A stretch of DNA of 21,446 nucleotides from Candidatus Latescibacterota bacterium (GTDB taxonomy: Bacteria > Latescibacterota > UBA2968 > UBA8231): positions 5,074-26,519 of the forward strand of contig JAGWBY010000080.1 of the NCBI GenBank assembly GCA_021295675.1, read 5' to 3'. A program made the position numbers and the translations under genes. Shown in pieces: positions 7,347 to 15,306 of the stretch. Position 1 is the stretch's first letter. Each line of letters starts with the position of its first letter. The notes under the pieces were generated by a model. It had not been told where the DNA came from and searched no databases. It saw only the letters and a list, made by a program, of their open reading frames with translations.

Positions 7347-9516
7347 TTAAACTGAAGAGGGCGTTGTGGTCGCGTCTGAATCGGCTGAGTCTGATTGCAA
7401 GGACGCCGACCGCTCCGTGGGCAGTTCGATGGTCATCTCGGTAAATTCGCCAGGCTCGGAGTGGACCTTGATGGTGCCCCCGTGTTCGCGCACGATGTCG
7501 TTGGACAGCGCGAGCCCGAGCCCGGTTCCCTGATCGGTCGGCTTCGTCGTAAAGAATGGGTTGAAGATCTTGTCGACGACATCCGGTGGGATCCCGTTCC
7601 CATTGTCGCGGATGCGGACTTCGACTTGATCGGGTGTTCGCTGGCTGCTGATCCAGAGCGTGGGAACGTAGTCGGATGTCGTCTCTGGAGCGTTCCGTTT
7701 CTCGTTGGTGGCGTAGCAGGCATTGCTCACCATGTTCAGAAAGACGCGGGCCAAATCCTGCGGGACCACGTCTAACTCCCCTACCTCCTCGTCTAACTCC
7801 TCCTTGATGTCAAGCTGAAAATCCGCATTGGTCGCTCGGGCGCTGTGGAAAGCGAGACGGGCGTGTTCTTCGAGCAGGGCGTTGATATCCGTGGCCCGTG
7901 CTTCGCCCGACCCGCGACCCATCTGCAGCATATCGCGGACAATGCGATTGGCGCGGTCGCCGTGTTGGCGGATGCGCCCGAGATTGTCGGTCAAGTCGCC
8001 GTTGATCTCGTTGATTAGCTCGCGCTGCTCGTCTTTTATCTGTATGCCTTCTTCCTCTAGTACCTCTTGCAATTCCTCCAACAGTTCCTCCGAGACTTCC
8101 GCGAAGTTCTTGACGAAGTTCAAGGGATTCTGGATTTCGTGCGCCACGCCCGCGGTGAGCTCACCCAAGGCGGCTAGTTTTTCACGCATGACGATCTGAT
8201 CTTGTGCTAGCTGCAGATCTTCGAGCACCTTTTCGAGCGTGGCATTTTTCTCTTCCAAGTCGGCGGCTAGCTTTTCCACCAAGTTGAGCCGCTGGGCCTC
8301 CAACGAGTTATGGCGGAAGATTTCGAGGGCTGCGGCCATGTCGGCGACCTCGTCGCGCCCGGGCATCTCGATCTTCGCCTCTAGATCGCCTTCTGCCATC
8401 CGGCGCATGCGGTTCGACAGAAATTCGAGGCGGCGCAGTAACACCCGGCCGACCAATAGCCAAGCGATCAGGATCGCTCCGGCGATGCCGACCGCGTTAA
8501 TAGCGAGCAGGAGCTTGCGGCCGGTAAAGATGGCTTGGGTGGAGGTTTGCGTGGCCTCCTGCGCACTTGCTTGGGCTGTATTCACTAAGCCCTCGACCTC
8601 GGCGACTAGTTCAATGGACAAATCGCGGTTGCGGTCGAGCAGTGTTCGTTGTTGTTCGACGAGCTGGAGTTCCGAGGCGCGCAGAGCGAAGATCTTTTCG
8701 TCCCCGCGACCCAAGTCAAACAGGCGGTCAAAGGTCTGGTCGAGCGTGCTGTGCAAGGGGCCTGAGCCGAGCGCGGTGAGTTTTCGTTCGATGCCGCCGA
8801 CTGTGGAGTCGAAGCGCTCCTGTAAAGGCTCTAGCAGGCGCGCGTCCGACAGGTTGAAGGCATTGGCCAGCAGGCGCGTGGCCGTAGTGGTCCCTTCCTG
8901 CAACTCGGCTAGATCGCGATAGAGAGAAAGTTCGGCCTCTGAGTGCGGGCGGTTCGCCGAGGATGCGGTAGCCGGTCATTGCGTAGAATAGTTGATCGTC
9001 GATGGCCGGAGTCAAGATGCCGATCAGTTCGTTTTGCAGTGCTTCTAGGTTGTTGTACAATGCGCGGCTGCGCGCGTTGAGTTCAAAGCGCTTGGCTACC
9101 GAAGCTTCAATCGCGTTGATGTTGGCGATGAGGGTGTCGCCGCGGGCGCGAATCCGCGCGAAGCGTTCCTCGGCTGCGCCCTGCTCGGTCAGGGCCGACA
9201 ATTGCTTTTTAAAGTCATCCCGCTCGGCTGCGACTTTGGTGGTGACCTCGGCAAAGGCCATCTGCGTCTCGGCGGCGACCAAGCGCGGGGCTGCCGCGGC
9301 GAGGGTGCCGCTTTGCTGGGCGACCGCAAAAGCGGTGGCTATTTCTGGGACGGCCCGCTCGTTTACTTGCCTTTGGGCATCGCCGACTTGGTCGAAGGAA
9401 AACCAGGCCACCAAGCTCGCGACCATAGTGAGGACTACGGCCGTGCCGATGCCCATGTAGAGATGAAAGGCGATGCGATGACGGGCGGCGAGCAGGCGTT
9501 TCAGGAGGGAGATCAT
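7347..9516 (-). pseudogene. Transmembrane sensor histidine kinase with HAMP, one frameshift
   Basis: Two-component sensor kinase of about 720 aa. The start is ATG 9516, overlapping the binding-protein stop as ATGA. The N-terminal part has TM1 (IAFHLYMGIGTAVVLTMVAS), then a long helical periplasmic sensor. At about 8945 the frame shifts: the sensor continues as HSEAELSLYRDLAELQEG after at least one missing base, perhaps a few codons. The downstream part has TM2 (LLLAINAVGIAGAILIAWLL), HAMP, a coiled coil, the phosphoacceptor His in GVAHEIQNPLNF, the N box (FLNMVSNACYATN), G1 (DNGNGIPPD), the F box (NPFFTTKP) and G2 (GTGLGLALSN), so the catalytic core is complete. Layout resembles TorS-type sensors that read a periplasmic binding protein, which here is the adjacent upstream gene. 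Its likely target is the REC domain at 11077-12246. Confidence 0.87.
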
Positions 9517-10682
9517 GGCTGCGTCGCGCTCTTCAAGGAGCGGATGGGGCGGTATTGGCCGTCGCTGTCGATCACGGTGAGAAAGACCGCGTCCGAACCT
9601 TGATTGTCTCCATCCCCATAGCGGAGTTCAAACCCCTCTAGGTCGATGACATCGGAGCGGCGCAAGTTGTCTAATAGGCAGGCGCGGCTGACTGTTCGCC
9701 CGCAGCCGGTGAGGGCGGCGATGGCCAAGCGGCCGGCTAAGTAGCCCTCGAACGAGACAAAGCTAGGCTCGGCTCTCGGGGCATAGGCTGTGAGGGCATG
9801 GCGGTACGAGCCGACGATGGCCGGCTTGGTGGCCGTTGGGAAGGGCACGACCTGTGAGACTAAAACCCCAGTGCCGGCGGGGCCGAGTTTCCGCGCCAAT
9901 GCTTTGCTGCCCACGAATGAGATGGTCGCAAAAATGGGGTTGAAATTCGTCGTTTGCGCCCAGGCGATCAGGGTTGCGACCGGCTGATAGGTCCCGACCA
10001 AGATCACGGCTTGGGGGTTGCCGCTGCGCAGGTCGAGCAGGGCTGTCTTTACCGCCTTGGTGTTGCGCGGATACACGCCGACCGCCACAAGCGATAGCTG
10101 GCGGCGCTCTAGCGCGCGGTGCACGCCGCGAAATCCCTCCCGGCCGAAGGAGTCGTCTTGGTACATGATGGCAATGCGCTTGATGCCCAAGTCTTCAGTC
10201 AGGCGGGCGACGATTTCTTCGGTTTCCTGATAGTAGGAGGCGCGCAGGTTGACCACGCCGCGCCACTTGGGATCGCGGAGAAAGTTACTGCCCGTGAAGG
10301 GAGCGATGTAGGGGACGCCAGCGTCCTCGGCAATGGGAACAGTTGCGCGCGAGGTTGGGGTGCCGACGGCGCCGATCAGCGCGAAGACCTGCTCGCCTTC
10401 GATCAACTGGCGGGTGTTGTCGATGGCGGCTTCCGGCTCGTACCCGTCGTCGAGCGACACCAATTCGAGTCGTCGCCCGTGGACCCCGCCCTGCTCATTC
10501 ACCTCGCGGAAGGCCGCCTGCATCCCGAGCCGCATGTTCCGGCCCAACTCTTGGGCTGGCCCGCTAAAGGCGGCGGATTGGCCGAAGAGGATACTCCGAT
10601 CGGAGACGCCGGGCTGTTCCTCGCCGAGCGCAGCACCCGCAATCAGCAGCGCGGTCGCGCATCGAGCAAGCGCGTTGCTCAA
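9513..10682 (-). CDS. Periplasmic substrate-binding protein, branched-chain amino acid type
   Basis: Type I periplasmic binding protein (Peripla_BP_6 / LivJ-like), 389 aa, with an N-terminal Sec signal (ALARCATALLIAGAALG). Typical features follow: ILFGQSAAFSGPAQELGRNM, the REVNEQGGVHGRRLELVSLDDGY signature, then IGAVGTPTSRATVPIAEDAGVPYIAPFTGS. No ABC permease or ATPase is nearby. The gene overlaps its neighbours by 4 nt (ATGA) on both sides, between an RsbW-like kinase and a sensor histidine kinase. That context says it is a sensory receptor presenting a ligand to the histidine kinase, as TorT does for TorS, rather than a transport component. The ligand may be an amino acid, amide or urea, none of which the sequence fixes. 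Confidence 0.87.
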   Translation of the reverse strand: MSNALARCATALLIAGAALGEEQPGVSDRSILFGQSAAFSGPAQELGRNMRLGMQAAFREVNEQGGVHGRRLELVSLDDGYEPEAAIDNTRQLIEGEQVFALIGAVGTPTSRATVPIAEDAGVPYIAPFTGSNFLRDPKWRGVVNLRASYYQETEEIVARLTEDLGIKRIAIMYQDDSFGREGFRGVHRALERRQLSLVAVGVYPRNTKAVKTALLDLRSGNPQAVILVGTYQPVATLIAWAQTTNFNPIFATISFVGSKALARKLGPAGTGVLVSQVVPFPTATKPAIVGSYRHALTAYAPRAEPSFVSFEGYLAGRLAIAALTGCGRTVSRACLLDNLRRSDVIDLEGFELRYGDGDNQGSDAVFLTVIDSDGQYRPIRSLKSATQP

Positions 10683-11080
10683 CTATCCCTCCGCTTGACC
10701 AAGGTCAGGCAGTTCTTGTCTTGCTGTCGCTGGTAGTGGACCTCGTCCATGCCGAGGCCGCCCACGGTGCGGTCCTCAACCTCGGCGTCCAAGTCTGGCT
10801 CTGGAGCATCGAGGAGCGGATCGAAGGCATGTCCGTCGTCCTCGATCTCGATGGTGATCACCTCGTCCTCTGAGGAGATGACGATCTTGATTTCGTGAGT
10901 TTGGTCGTCGTCGTGCCCGTAGTTGACGATGTTGACCCCCAATTCCTCAACGGCTAGCCCAATCTGAAAGGTGACGTCTGGCGACCAGTTTTCTTCCTCC
11001 GCTAGTTCCTCGATAGCGGCGTTGACCTTGTGCAGCTCGTCTAGTTCAGTCGCTATGAGCAGCGATCTTTGGGCGCTCAT
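10679..11080 (-). CDS. RsbW/SpoIIAB-like serine kinase (HATPase), in-frame gap in G2 box
   Basis: Small GHKL ATPase of 133 aa of the anti-sigma-factor kinase group. The N box is AVEELGVNIVNYG, G1 is IEDDGHAFDP and a G2-like VGGLG precedes the C-terminal strand. In family members G2 continues as GGLGxHLVRxxMDEVxYxR; here it reads GGLGMDEVHYQRQQ, so about seven residues (the ATP-lid end and start of the last helix) are absent without a frameshift. That may cripple ATP binding, or be another example of the short losses seen across this window. It overlaps the phosphatase stop and the binding-protein start by 4 nt each. Expected role: phosphorylating the STAS protein (7017-7346) and holding a target regulator; no sigma factor is encoded in the window. 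Confidence 0.85.
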   Translation of the reverse strand: MSAQRSLLIATELDELHKVNAAIEELAEEENWSPDVTFQIGLAVEELGVNIVNYGHDDDQTHEIKIVISSEDEVITIEIEDDGHAFDPLLDAPEPDLDAEVEDRTVGGLGMDEVHYQRQQDKNCLTLVKRRDS

Positions 11081-12246
11081 TGATCTGTCTCACTGCGGCG
11101 AAGCGTCAGGCAGGTGACGTCGTCAAATTGCGCGGCATCGCCGGCAAAGGCTTCGACCGCCGCAAAGACCGCCTCGTTGGTAGCGCGGGCGTCCATCGGT
11201 GTCCCGTTGGTGAAAACCTCGCACAGGCGCTCTAGCTCGAACTGGCCGCCTTGGTCGTTTTCAGCCTCGGTGACGCCGTCGGTGTACAAGACGACGCGGT
11301 CGCCGGGCTGCAGGAATATCGAGCTTTCTTCGTAGGCGAAATCTGGTACCACGCCGAGCGCCACTCCGCCGGTCGGCGGGATCACGGTCGAGCTGCCGTC
11401 GGCGTGGACCACCAGCGGCGTATTGTGCCCGCCATTGGCATAGGCCAACTCGCCGGTTTCTGGGTCGAAAGTCGCGTAAAAAACGGTCACGAACATGGCG
11501 GCGTCGTTTTCTTCTTGCAGCAGTTGGTTCACTTCGCTCAACACCTTGCCCGGCGCGTCGAGACCGATGGCCGCGCCCTTCAGCAGGGTGCGGCTCGACA
11601 TCATAAACAGGGCCGCTGGCACGCCTTTGTCCGAGACATCGGCGACGACGAGGCCAATGCGGCCGTCTTCGAGGGACAAGACGTCGAAGAAGTCGCCGCC
11701 GACGTCGCGCGCGGGCTTCATGCTGCCGAAAATTTCAAAGCCCGACCCCGTGGGGAAACTGGTGGGCAAGATGGACTGCTGCATCTTGTTGGCCACGTTG
11801 AGTTCGTTTTGCAGGGCGACCAGTTTGTCGCGCGACTCCAGTGCCTCGCGCCACAGCTCTAGATGGCGCAAGGTGCGCTGGATGGTCACCTTCATGTCCT
11901 CGAAGTCGATGGGCTTGGTGATGAAGTCAAACGCGCCTCGGTTCATGGCCGTGCGGATGTTCTTCATGTCGCCGTATGCCGAGACGATGACCGAGCGGAT
12001 GTTGGGGTCCACCTTGGGGATTTGCTCTAACAAGGTGAGCCCGTCCATCCGGGGCATGTTGATATCCGTGAGCACCATGTCGATGTCTTGCTCTTCGTTC
12101 AGCACCTCTAGGGCTTCAACGCCGTTTTGGGCAAACATAAAGCTGTACTGGCCCGAGCGAATCTCGCGGCGCATGCGCTGTCGCACTAGGTGCTCGAGAT
12201 CTGGCTCGTCATCGACGACGAGGATCTTGGGTCGTAGTATTGCCAT
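11077..12246 (-). CDS. Response regulator fused to SpoIIE/RsbU-type PP2C phosphatase
   Basis: 389 aa, intact. The N-terminal REC domain has the acidic pair in VVDDEPD (D12, D13), phosphoacceptor D61 in LTDINMPRMDG, switch Ser in VIVSAYG (S89) and K111 in ITKPID. A helical linker (about 120-160, LQNELNVANKMQQSILP) is followed by a SpoIIE-type PP2C domain with metal-binding motifs VGGDFFDV, VADVSDKGVPAALFM, YANGGHNTPLV, LYTDGVTEA and FDDVTCLTL. Phosphorylation of REC presumably controls dephosphorylation of a STAS antagonist, linking a two-component input to partner switching. It is the first gene of a tightly overlapping minus-strand operon that ends with the histidine kinase. GGGGAAAG precedes the ATG. 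Confidence 0.93.
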   Translation of the reverse strand: MAILRPKILVVDDEPDLEHLVRQRMRREIRSGQYSFMFAQNGVEALEVLNEEQDIDMVLTDINMPRMDGLTLLEQIPKVDPNIRSVIVSAYGDMKNIRTAMNRGAFDFITKPIDFEDMKVTIQRTLRHLELWREALESRDKLVALQNELNVANKMQQSILPTSFPTGSGFEIFGSMKPARDVGGDFFDVLSLEDGRIGLVVADVSDKGVPAALFMMSSRTLLKGAAIGLDAPGKVLSEVNQLLQEENDAAMFVTVFYATFDPETGELAYANGGHNTPLVVHADGSSTVIPPTGGVALGVVPDFAYEESSIFLQPGDRVVLYTDGVTEAENDQGGQFELERLCEVFTNGTPMDARATNEAVFAAVEAFAGDAAQFDDVTCLTLRRSETDQ

Positions 12247-12255
12247 TTTTCTTTC

Positions 12256-12277
12256 CCCAAGTTTGGGTTAGCCTAAC
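12256..12277. promoter_or_regulatory. Overlapping inverted repeats upstream of the response regulator
   Basis: Two perfect small palindromes share a base in the 46-bp gap before the response-regulator gene: CCCAA-GT-TTGGG (12256-12267) and GTTAG-C-CTAAC (12267-12277). They could be an operator or simply the hairpin ending the Zn-ADH transcript region; no promoter boxes are evident. Confidence 0.25.
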
Positions 12278-12292
12278 GCGGCGGTTAAACGG

Positions 12293-13395
12293 TTAATTGC
12301 CCGGCTCCACCACTACCTTCATAGCCTCTTCGCTGCCGGTAATGTCGAGGCCCTCGCGGATGTGGGACAGCGGCAGCCGATGCGTGATAAAGCGATCCAA
12401 GGGCGCGGTGGTGCGGCGCAAGAAAGATAGCGCGGTCTTGAACTGCATGGAAGGATACGCCCACATGCCGCGGATGTCCAGCGAATCTCCACTCCTCCTG
12501 GATCGGTGAAGTGCCCCACCTCCACGACGATGCCGCCCCGGCGCACCAAGTCGAGCGATTCCTTGAAGGCTATGGGCACGCCGGCTGTTTCAATGACGAT
12601 GTCGGCCCCCACGCCTGCGGTCATGTCTTGGAGGGCTAGCTGCCGCTGCTCAGGGCTACCTTCCCCCATCGCGAGCACTTGATGAGCGCCCATGGCGCGG
12701 GCGAGTTCCAACCGGGCTGCGCTTAGGTCGCCGGCGATAATCAGGTCCGTGCCGATGTGGCTCAGCACTGCCACCACGAGCTGGCCGATGGGGCCGGCTC
12801 CGAGGACTAGCACGGATTTGTCGAGGCCCAGCCCTTCGCCGATGTGCGGGATGCCCGGACCCAAGGCGCGCTCTACGGCCCGGGTGGCCACGGCTGCTGG
12901 CTCGGTGAGTACAGCTCGTTCCGAGGGCAGATCGTCGGGGATCTTGAAGAGCCACGAATGGCCCGTTAGATGCAGGTATTCGGCAAAGCCGCCGCGCGGC
13001 ATGGGCGCGAGATCGGCGGACACGAATCCGTACACAAAGCGGTTGGAGCACAAGGTGGGCCGCTGGGGCATGTGCAGGCAGTAGTAGCACCGCCCACAGG
13101 CCCGCGACGAGGGCGTCGTCGTTACGCGGTCGCCTATCGCAACGGGGCCGCCCACTATGGCCAAGCTATCGGCTGCGGCCGGGCCCATCTCCTCGATGGT
13201 GCCGACTAATTCGTGGCCGGGTATCACGGGAAACGGCAGGGCCATGTGGCCGGCGAACATGTGCTTGTCGCTGCCGCAGATGCCGGTGCGCTCGATTTTC
13301 AGTAGGACTTCGTCGTCGCCGATTTGGGGTTTGGGATATGAGCGCACGGCGATCTGGCCTGGGCCGGTCATAATCGCTGCCTGTATCTGACTCAT
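12293..13395 (-). pseudogene. Zinc-dependent medium-chain alcohol/polyol dehydrogenase, frameshifted
   Basis: MDR-superfamily Zn dehydrogenase (threonine/sorbitol dehydrogenase-like), NAD(P)-dependent, cytoplasmic. Catalytic zinc residues are in TGICGSDKHMFAGH (C40) and PGHE (H61, E62). The structural zinc lobe is CGRCYYCLHMPQRPTLC, and the Rossmann loop is VLGAGPIGQLV. After DPGGVEIR (about 12495) the ORF leaves the family pattern and stops at 12319. The other frame carries on as LDIRGMWAYPSMQFKTAL and ends KVVVEPGN with stop at 12293-12295. Roughly 8-10 residues (usually 'PHxxCxKD') are missing at the junction. The ATG at 13395 has an AGGAGAA site and lies 21 nt after the TIM-barrel gene, implying one operon. 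Substrate unknown; a sugar alcohol or sugar acid is suggested by neighbours. Confidence 0.85.
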
Positions 13396-13416
13396 GCTTT
13401 CTTCTCCTATGCGATT

Positions 13417-14172
13417 CTAATAGCCAATGCTGCGCAGGTACTGGCGGTTGATTTGCATCTTTTCGGTTTCGGGTCGCTCGGCTTCTCCGGGGCAGACCGT
13501 GACCCAGCCAGTGTATCCGGCCTCCTGCAACTCTGCCATAAATGCCGGATAGTCGCACATGGGGCCTTCGCCTAGCTCCACGGTCTGTCCGTCTTTGAAG
13601 TCGTGCAGATGCACGTACGCGATCCGCGCGGCGAAATCGCGCACGGCTTGGACTGGGTCGTAGCCCCAATGCACGGCGTGGGACATATCCATGCAGAGGC
13701 GGCACGCGTCTAGGCGACCCATGAAGCGGGTCCACTCTGCGGCGCTATCGACGAGGTGATTGATATGCGGATGAAATGTAACCACAACGCCCAATTTCGC
13801 GCCGTATGCGGCCAGATCTTCGTACGCGGCCGCCATCTGGTCTAGCTCCGCGTCTGTGGCGTTGCGGCCTTCGCGCCCCGGCCCTTTGGTCATAAAGGTT
13901 GCGACCCCGAGCTCGGCGGCAAATTCGATGCGCCGTTTGTTGATCTGTTGGCTCGGCCCGTCGAGGTCCAGTGCGACATTCGGCCCGCAGATGGCGGCCA
14001 CTTCCACGCCAGATGACTCGCAGAGCCGGCGCACGCGCTGCGGCGTGCCCAACCAGTCGAGCGGTTGTCGCGCCTCCCAGCCATCCCAACCAAAAGTTCG
14101 CAGGGCTTCTAGCTCTTGCGCTAGGTTAGGTGCCCGCCAGAACAGGCCGCTATACGCCAATTTGTAGCTCAT
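13417..14172 (-). CDS. IolE-like sugar phosphate isomerase/epimerase (AP endonuclease 2 TIM barrel)
   Basis: TIM-barrel protein of 251 aa of the xylose isomerase-like family. Recognisable pieces are FGWDGWEARQP, FHPHINHLVDS (compare the HPHxGT loop of inosose dehydratase IolE), CMDMSHAVHWGYDP with candidate metal ligands D162 and H165, and YVHLHDFKDG (His 188/190). The last ligand, normally a Glu in a 'GWVxVE' strand, reads GWVTVCPGEAERP here, with Cys at 227, so metal binding may be altered. The ATG at 14172 (MSYKLAYSGLFWR) is chosen over the upstream 14223 because AGGAAA precedes it and family similarity starts there. It sits 21 nt before the Zn-ADH gene and probably acts with it on a sugar or inositol derivative. 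Confidence 0.83.
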   Translation of the reverse strand: MSYKLAYSGLFWRAPNLAQELEALRTFGWDGWEARQPLDWLGTPQRVRRLCESSGVEVAAICGPNVALDLDGPSQQINKRRIEFAAELGVATFMTKGPGREGRNATDAELDQMAAAYEDLAAYGAKLGVVVTFHPHINHLVDSAAEWTRFMGRLDACRLCMDMSHAVHWGYDPVQAVRDFAARIAYVHLHDFKDGQTVELGEGPMCDYPAFMAELQEAGYTGWVTVCPGEAERPETEKMQINRQYLRSIGY

Positions 14173-14233
14173 TTTCCTACGCCTAAAAAGTCCAAATTTA
14201 CCCAACTGCCGAGACTGGGGCAATGGTCTGCCG

Positions 14234-14268
14234 CCGTTGTGAACGGAAATGTAAGTGAGATGTTACAT
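14234..14268. promoter_or_regulatory. Two adjacent inverted repeats upstream of the TIM-barrel gene
   Basis: The 127-bp gap holds CCGTT-GTG-AACGG (14234-14246) and, 2 nt on, ATGTAA-N8-TTACAT (14249-14268), both perfect. The second has operator-like symmetry but the spacing fits neither CRP (N6) nor NtcA (GTA-N8-TAC). They may bind a regulator of the TIM/Zn-ADH pair or form the end of the upstream dehydrogenase transcript. Confidence 0.35.
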
Positions 14269-14299
14269 GGGCAATGAAACGCAGCAGGATGAGTTGGGT

Positions 14300-15292
14300 T
14301 CACGCCCATTCAAATACCACGCCCAACGCTTCTTTGGGATTGTCGGCGAGCATGTCGTAGGTGGTTTGGCAATCGGCGGGGTTGGCGATGTGGGTAATTA
14401 GATCTTCGATGGGCAATTTGCCGGCGGCCATTAGGCGCAAGACCAGATCGCGGTCTCTGGTTTTGTTCCAGGGATAGTAGATGTGGTCATCGTCTGGGGT
14501 TTTGGGCTGATGCGCGCCGAGGATGGCGATTTCGCGCAGGTGAACCTCGGGCAAAAAGCTCACTTCGACGGTGCCGCGTGGAGATCCTAGCGCGACTAGA
14601 CGGCCCCCTAGTCGCGGCAAGGTCAGGGCCATGGGATAGACGGCGGGGATGCCGGTTGCTTCGATGACTATATCGACGCCATCTCCCACGCAATGCTGGC
14701 GCACGGCTGCGGCGATATCGCCTGCGGTGTTGGGATTGATGCAAACATCCACGCCTCGATCTTTGGCTTTGCCCAAGCGGAACTCGTCCAGATCGATTGC
14801 AATGACCGGGAGGGCACCGGCCAATTGTGCAAAGGTCGCTGCCAATTGGCCGACAATGCCCATGCCGGTGATGGCAACGGCCTCGCCCAATTCGGGACGG
14901 CCAACCCGATGCCCGTGCAGGGCAATGGCGCACATGACCATGAATGCTGCGGATTTGGGCGGGACGGCGGCGGGTGCTTTGTGGAAATTGCCGGTCAGGA
15001 CCGCGTGGCTGGCGTGGTTGCCTTGGCCAGCAATGCGGTCGCCGGGTCGTATTCCTTTGACATCTTTGCCGACTTCGAGCACCACGCCTGTGTTGCAATA
15101 GCCGGTGGAGCGCGGAAATGTTTTTGCACTCGCTGGCTCGCCGCCGTGTGCGTAGCCGTAGATTTCTGTGCCGACGCTTACGGCGGTGTAATCGTTTTGC
15201 ACCAAAATGCCGTGGTCGGGCACGCGCGGCAGTTCAAAGTCCGCCAATTCGATCCGCCGGATGTCTGTGCAAATTAATCGCTGTGATTTCAT
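14300..15292 (-). CDS. Zinc-less MDR-family dehydrogenase (BchC-like fold)
   Basis: Medium-chain dehydrogenase of 330 aa starting at ATG 15292 (MKSQRLICTDIRRIEL). The position that carries the catalytic zinc Cys in ordinary ADHs reads YTAVSVGTEIYGY, and no structural zinc lobe is present. It therefore belongs to the zinc-independent branch that includes bacteriochlorophyllide dehydrogenase-like and many uncharacterised sugar or hydroxyl oxidoreductases. The Rossmann motif ITGMGIVGQLAA is intact, followed by the acidic VIAIDLDEFR that favours NAD. The frame extends upstream to 15505 but overlaps the decarboxylase and has no site there. It begins 14 nt after the glutamate decarboxylase stop, so the two are probably co-transcribed. 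Confidence 0.82.
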   Translation of the reverse strand: MKSQRLICTDIRRIELADFELPRVPDHGILVQNDYTAVSVGTEIYGYAHGGEPASAKTFPRSTGYCNTGVVLEVGKDVKGIRPGDRIAGQGNHASHAVLTGNFHKAPAAVPPKSAAFMVMCAIALHGHRVGRPELGEAVAITGMGIVGQLAATFAQLAGALPVIAIDLDEFRLGKAKDRGVDVCINPNTAGDIAAAVRQHCVGDGVDIVIEATGIPAVYPMALTLPRLGGRLVALGSPRGTVEVSFLPEVHLREIAILGAHQPKTPDDDHIYYPWNKTRDRDLVLRLMAAGKLPIEDLITHIANPADCQTTYDMLADNPKEALGVVFEWA

Positions 15293-15306
15293 GGCCGTCT
15301 CAACTC

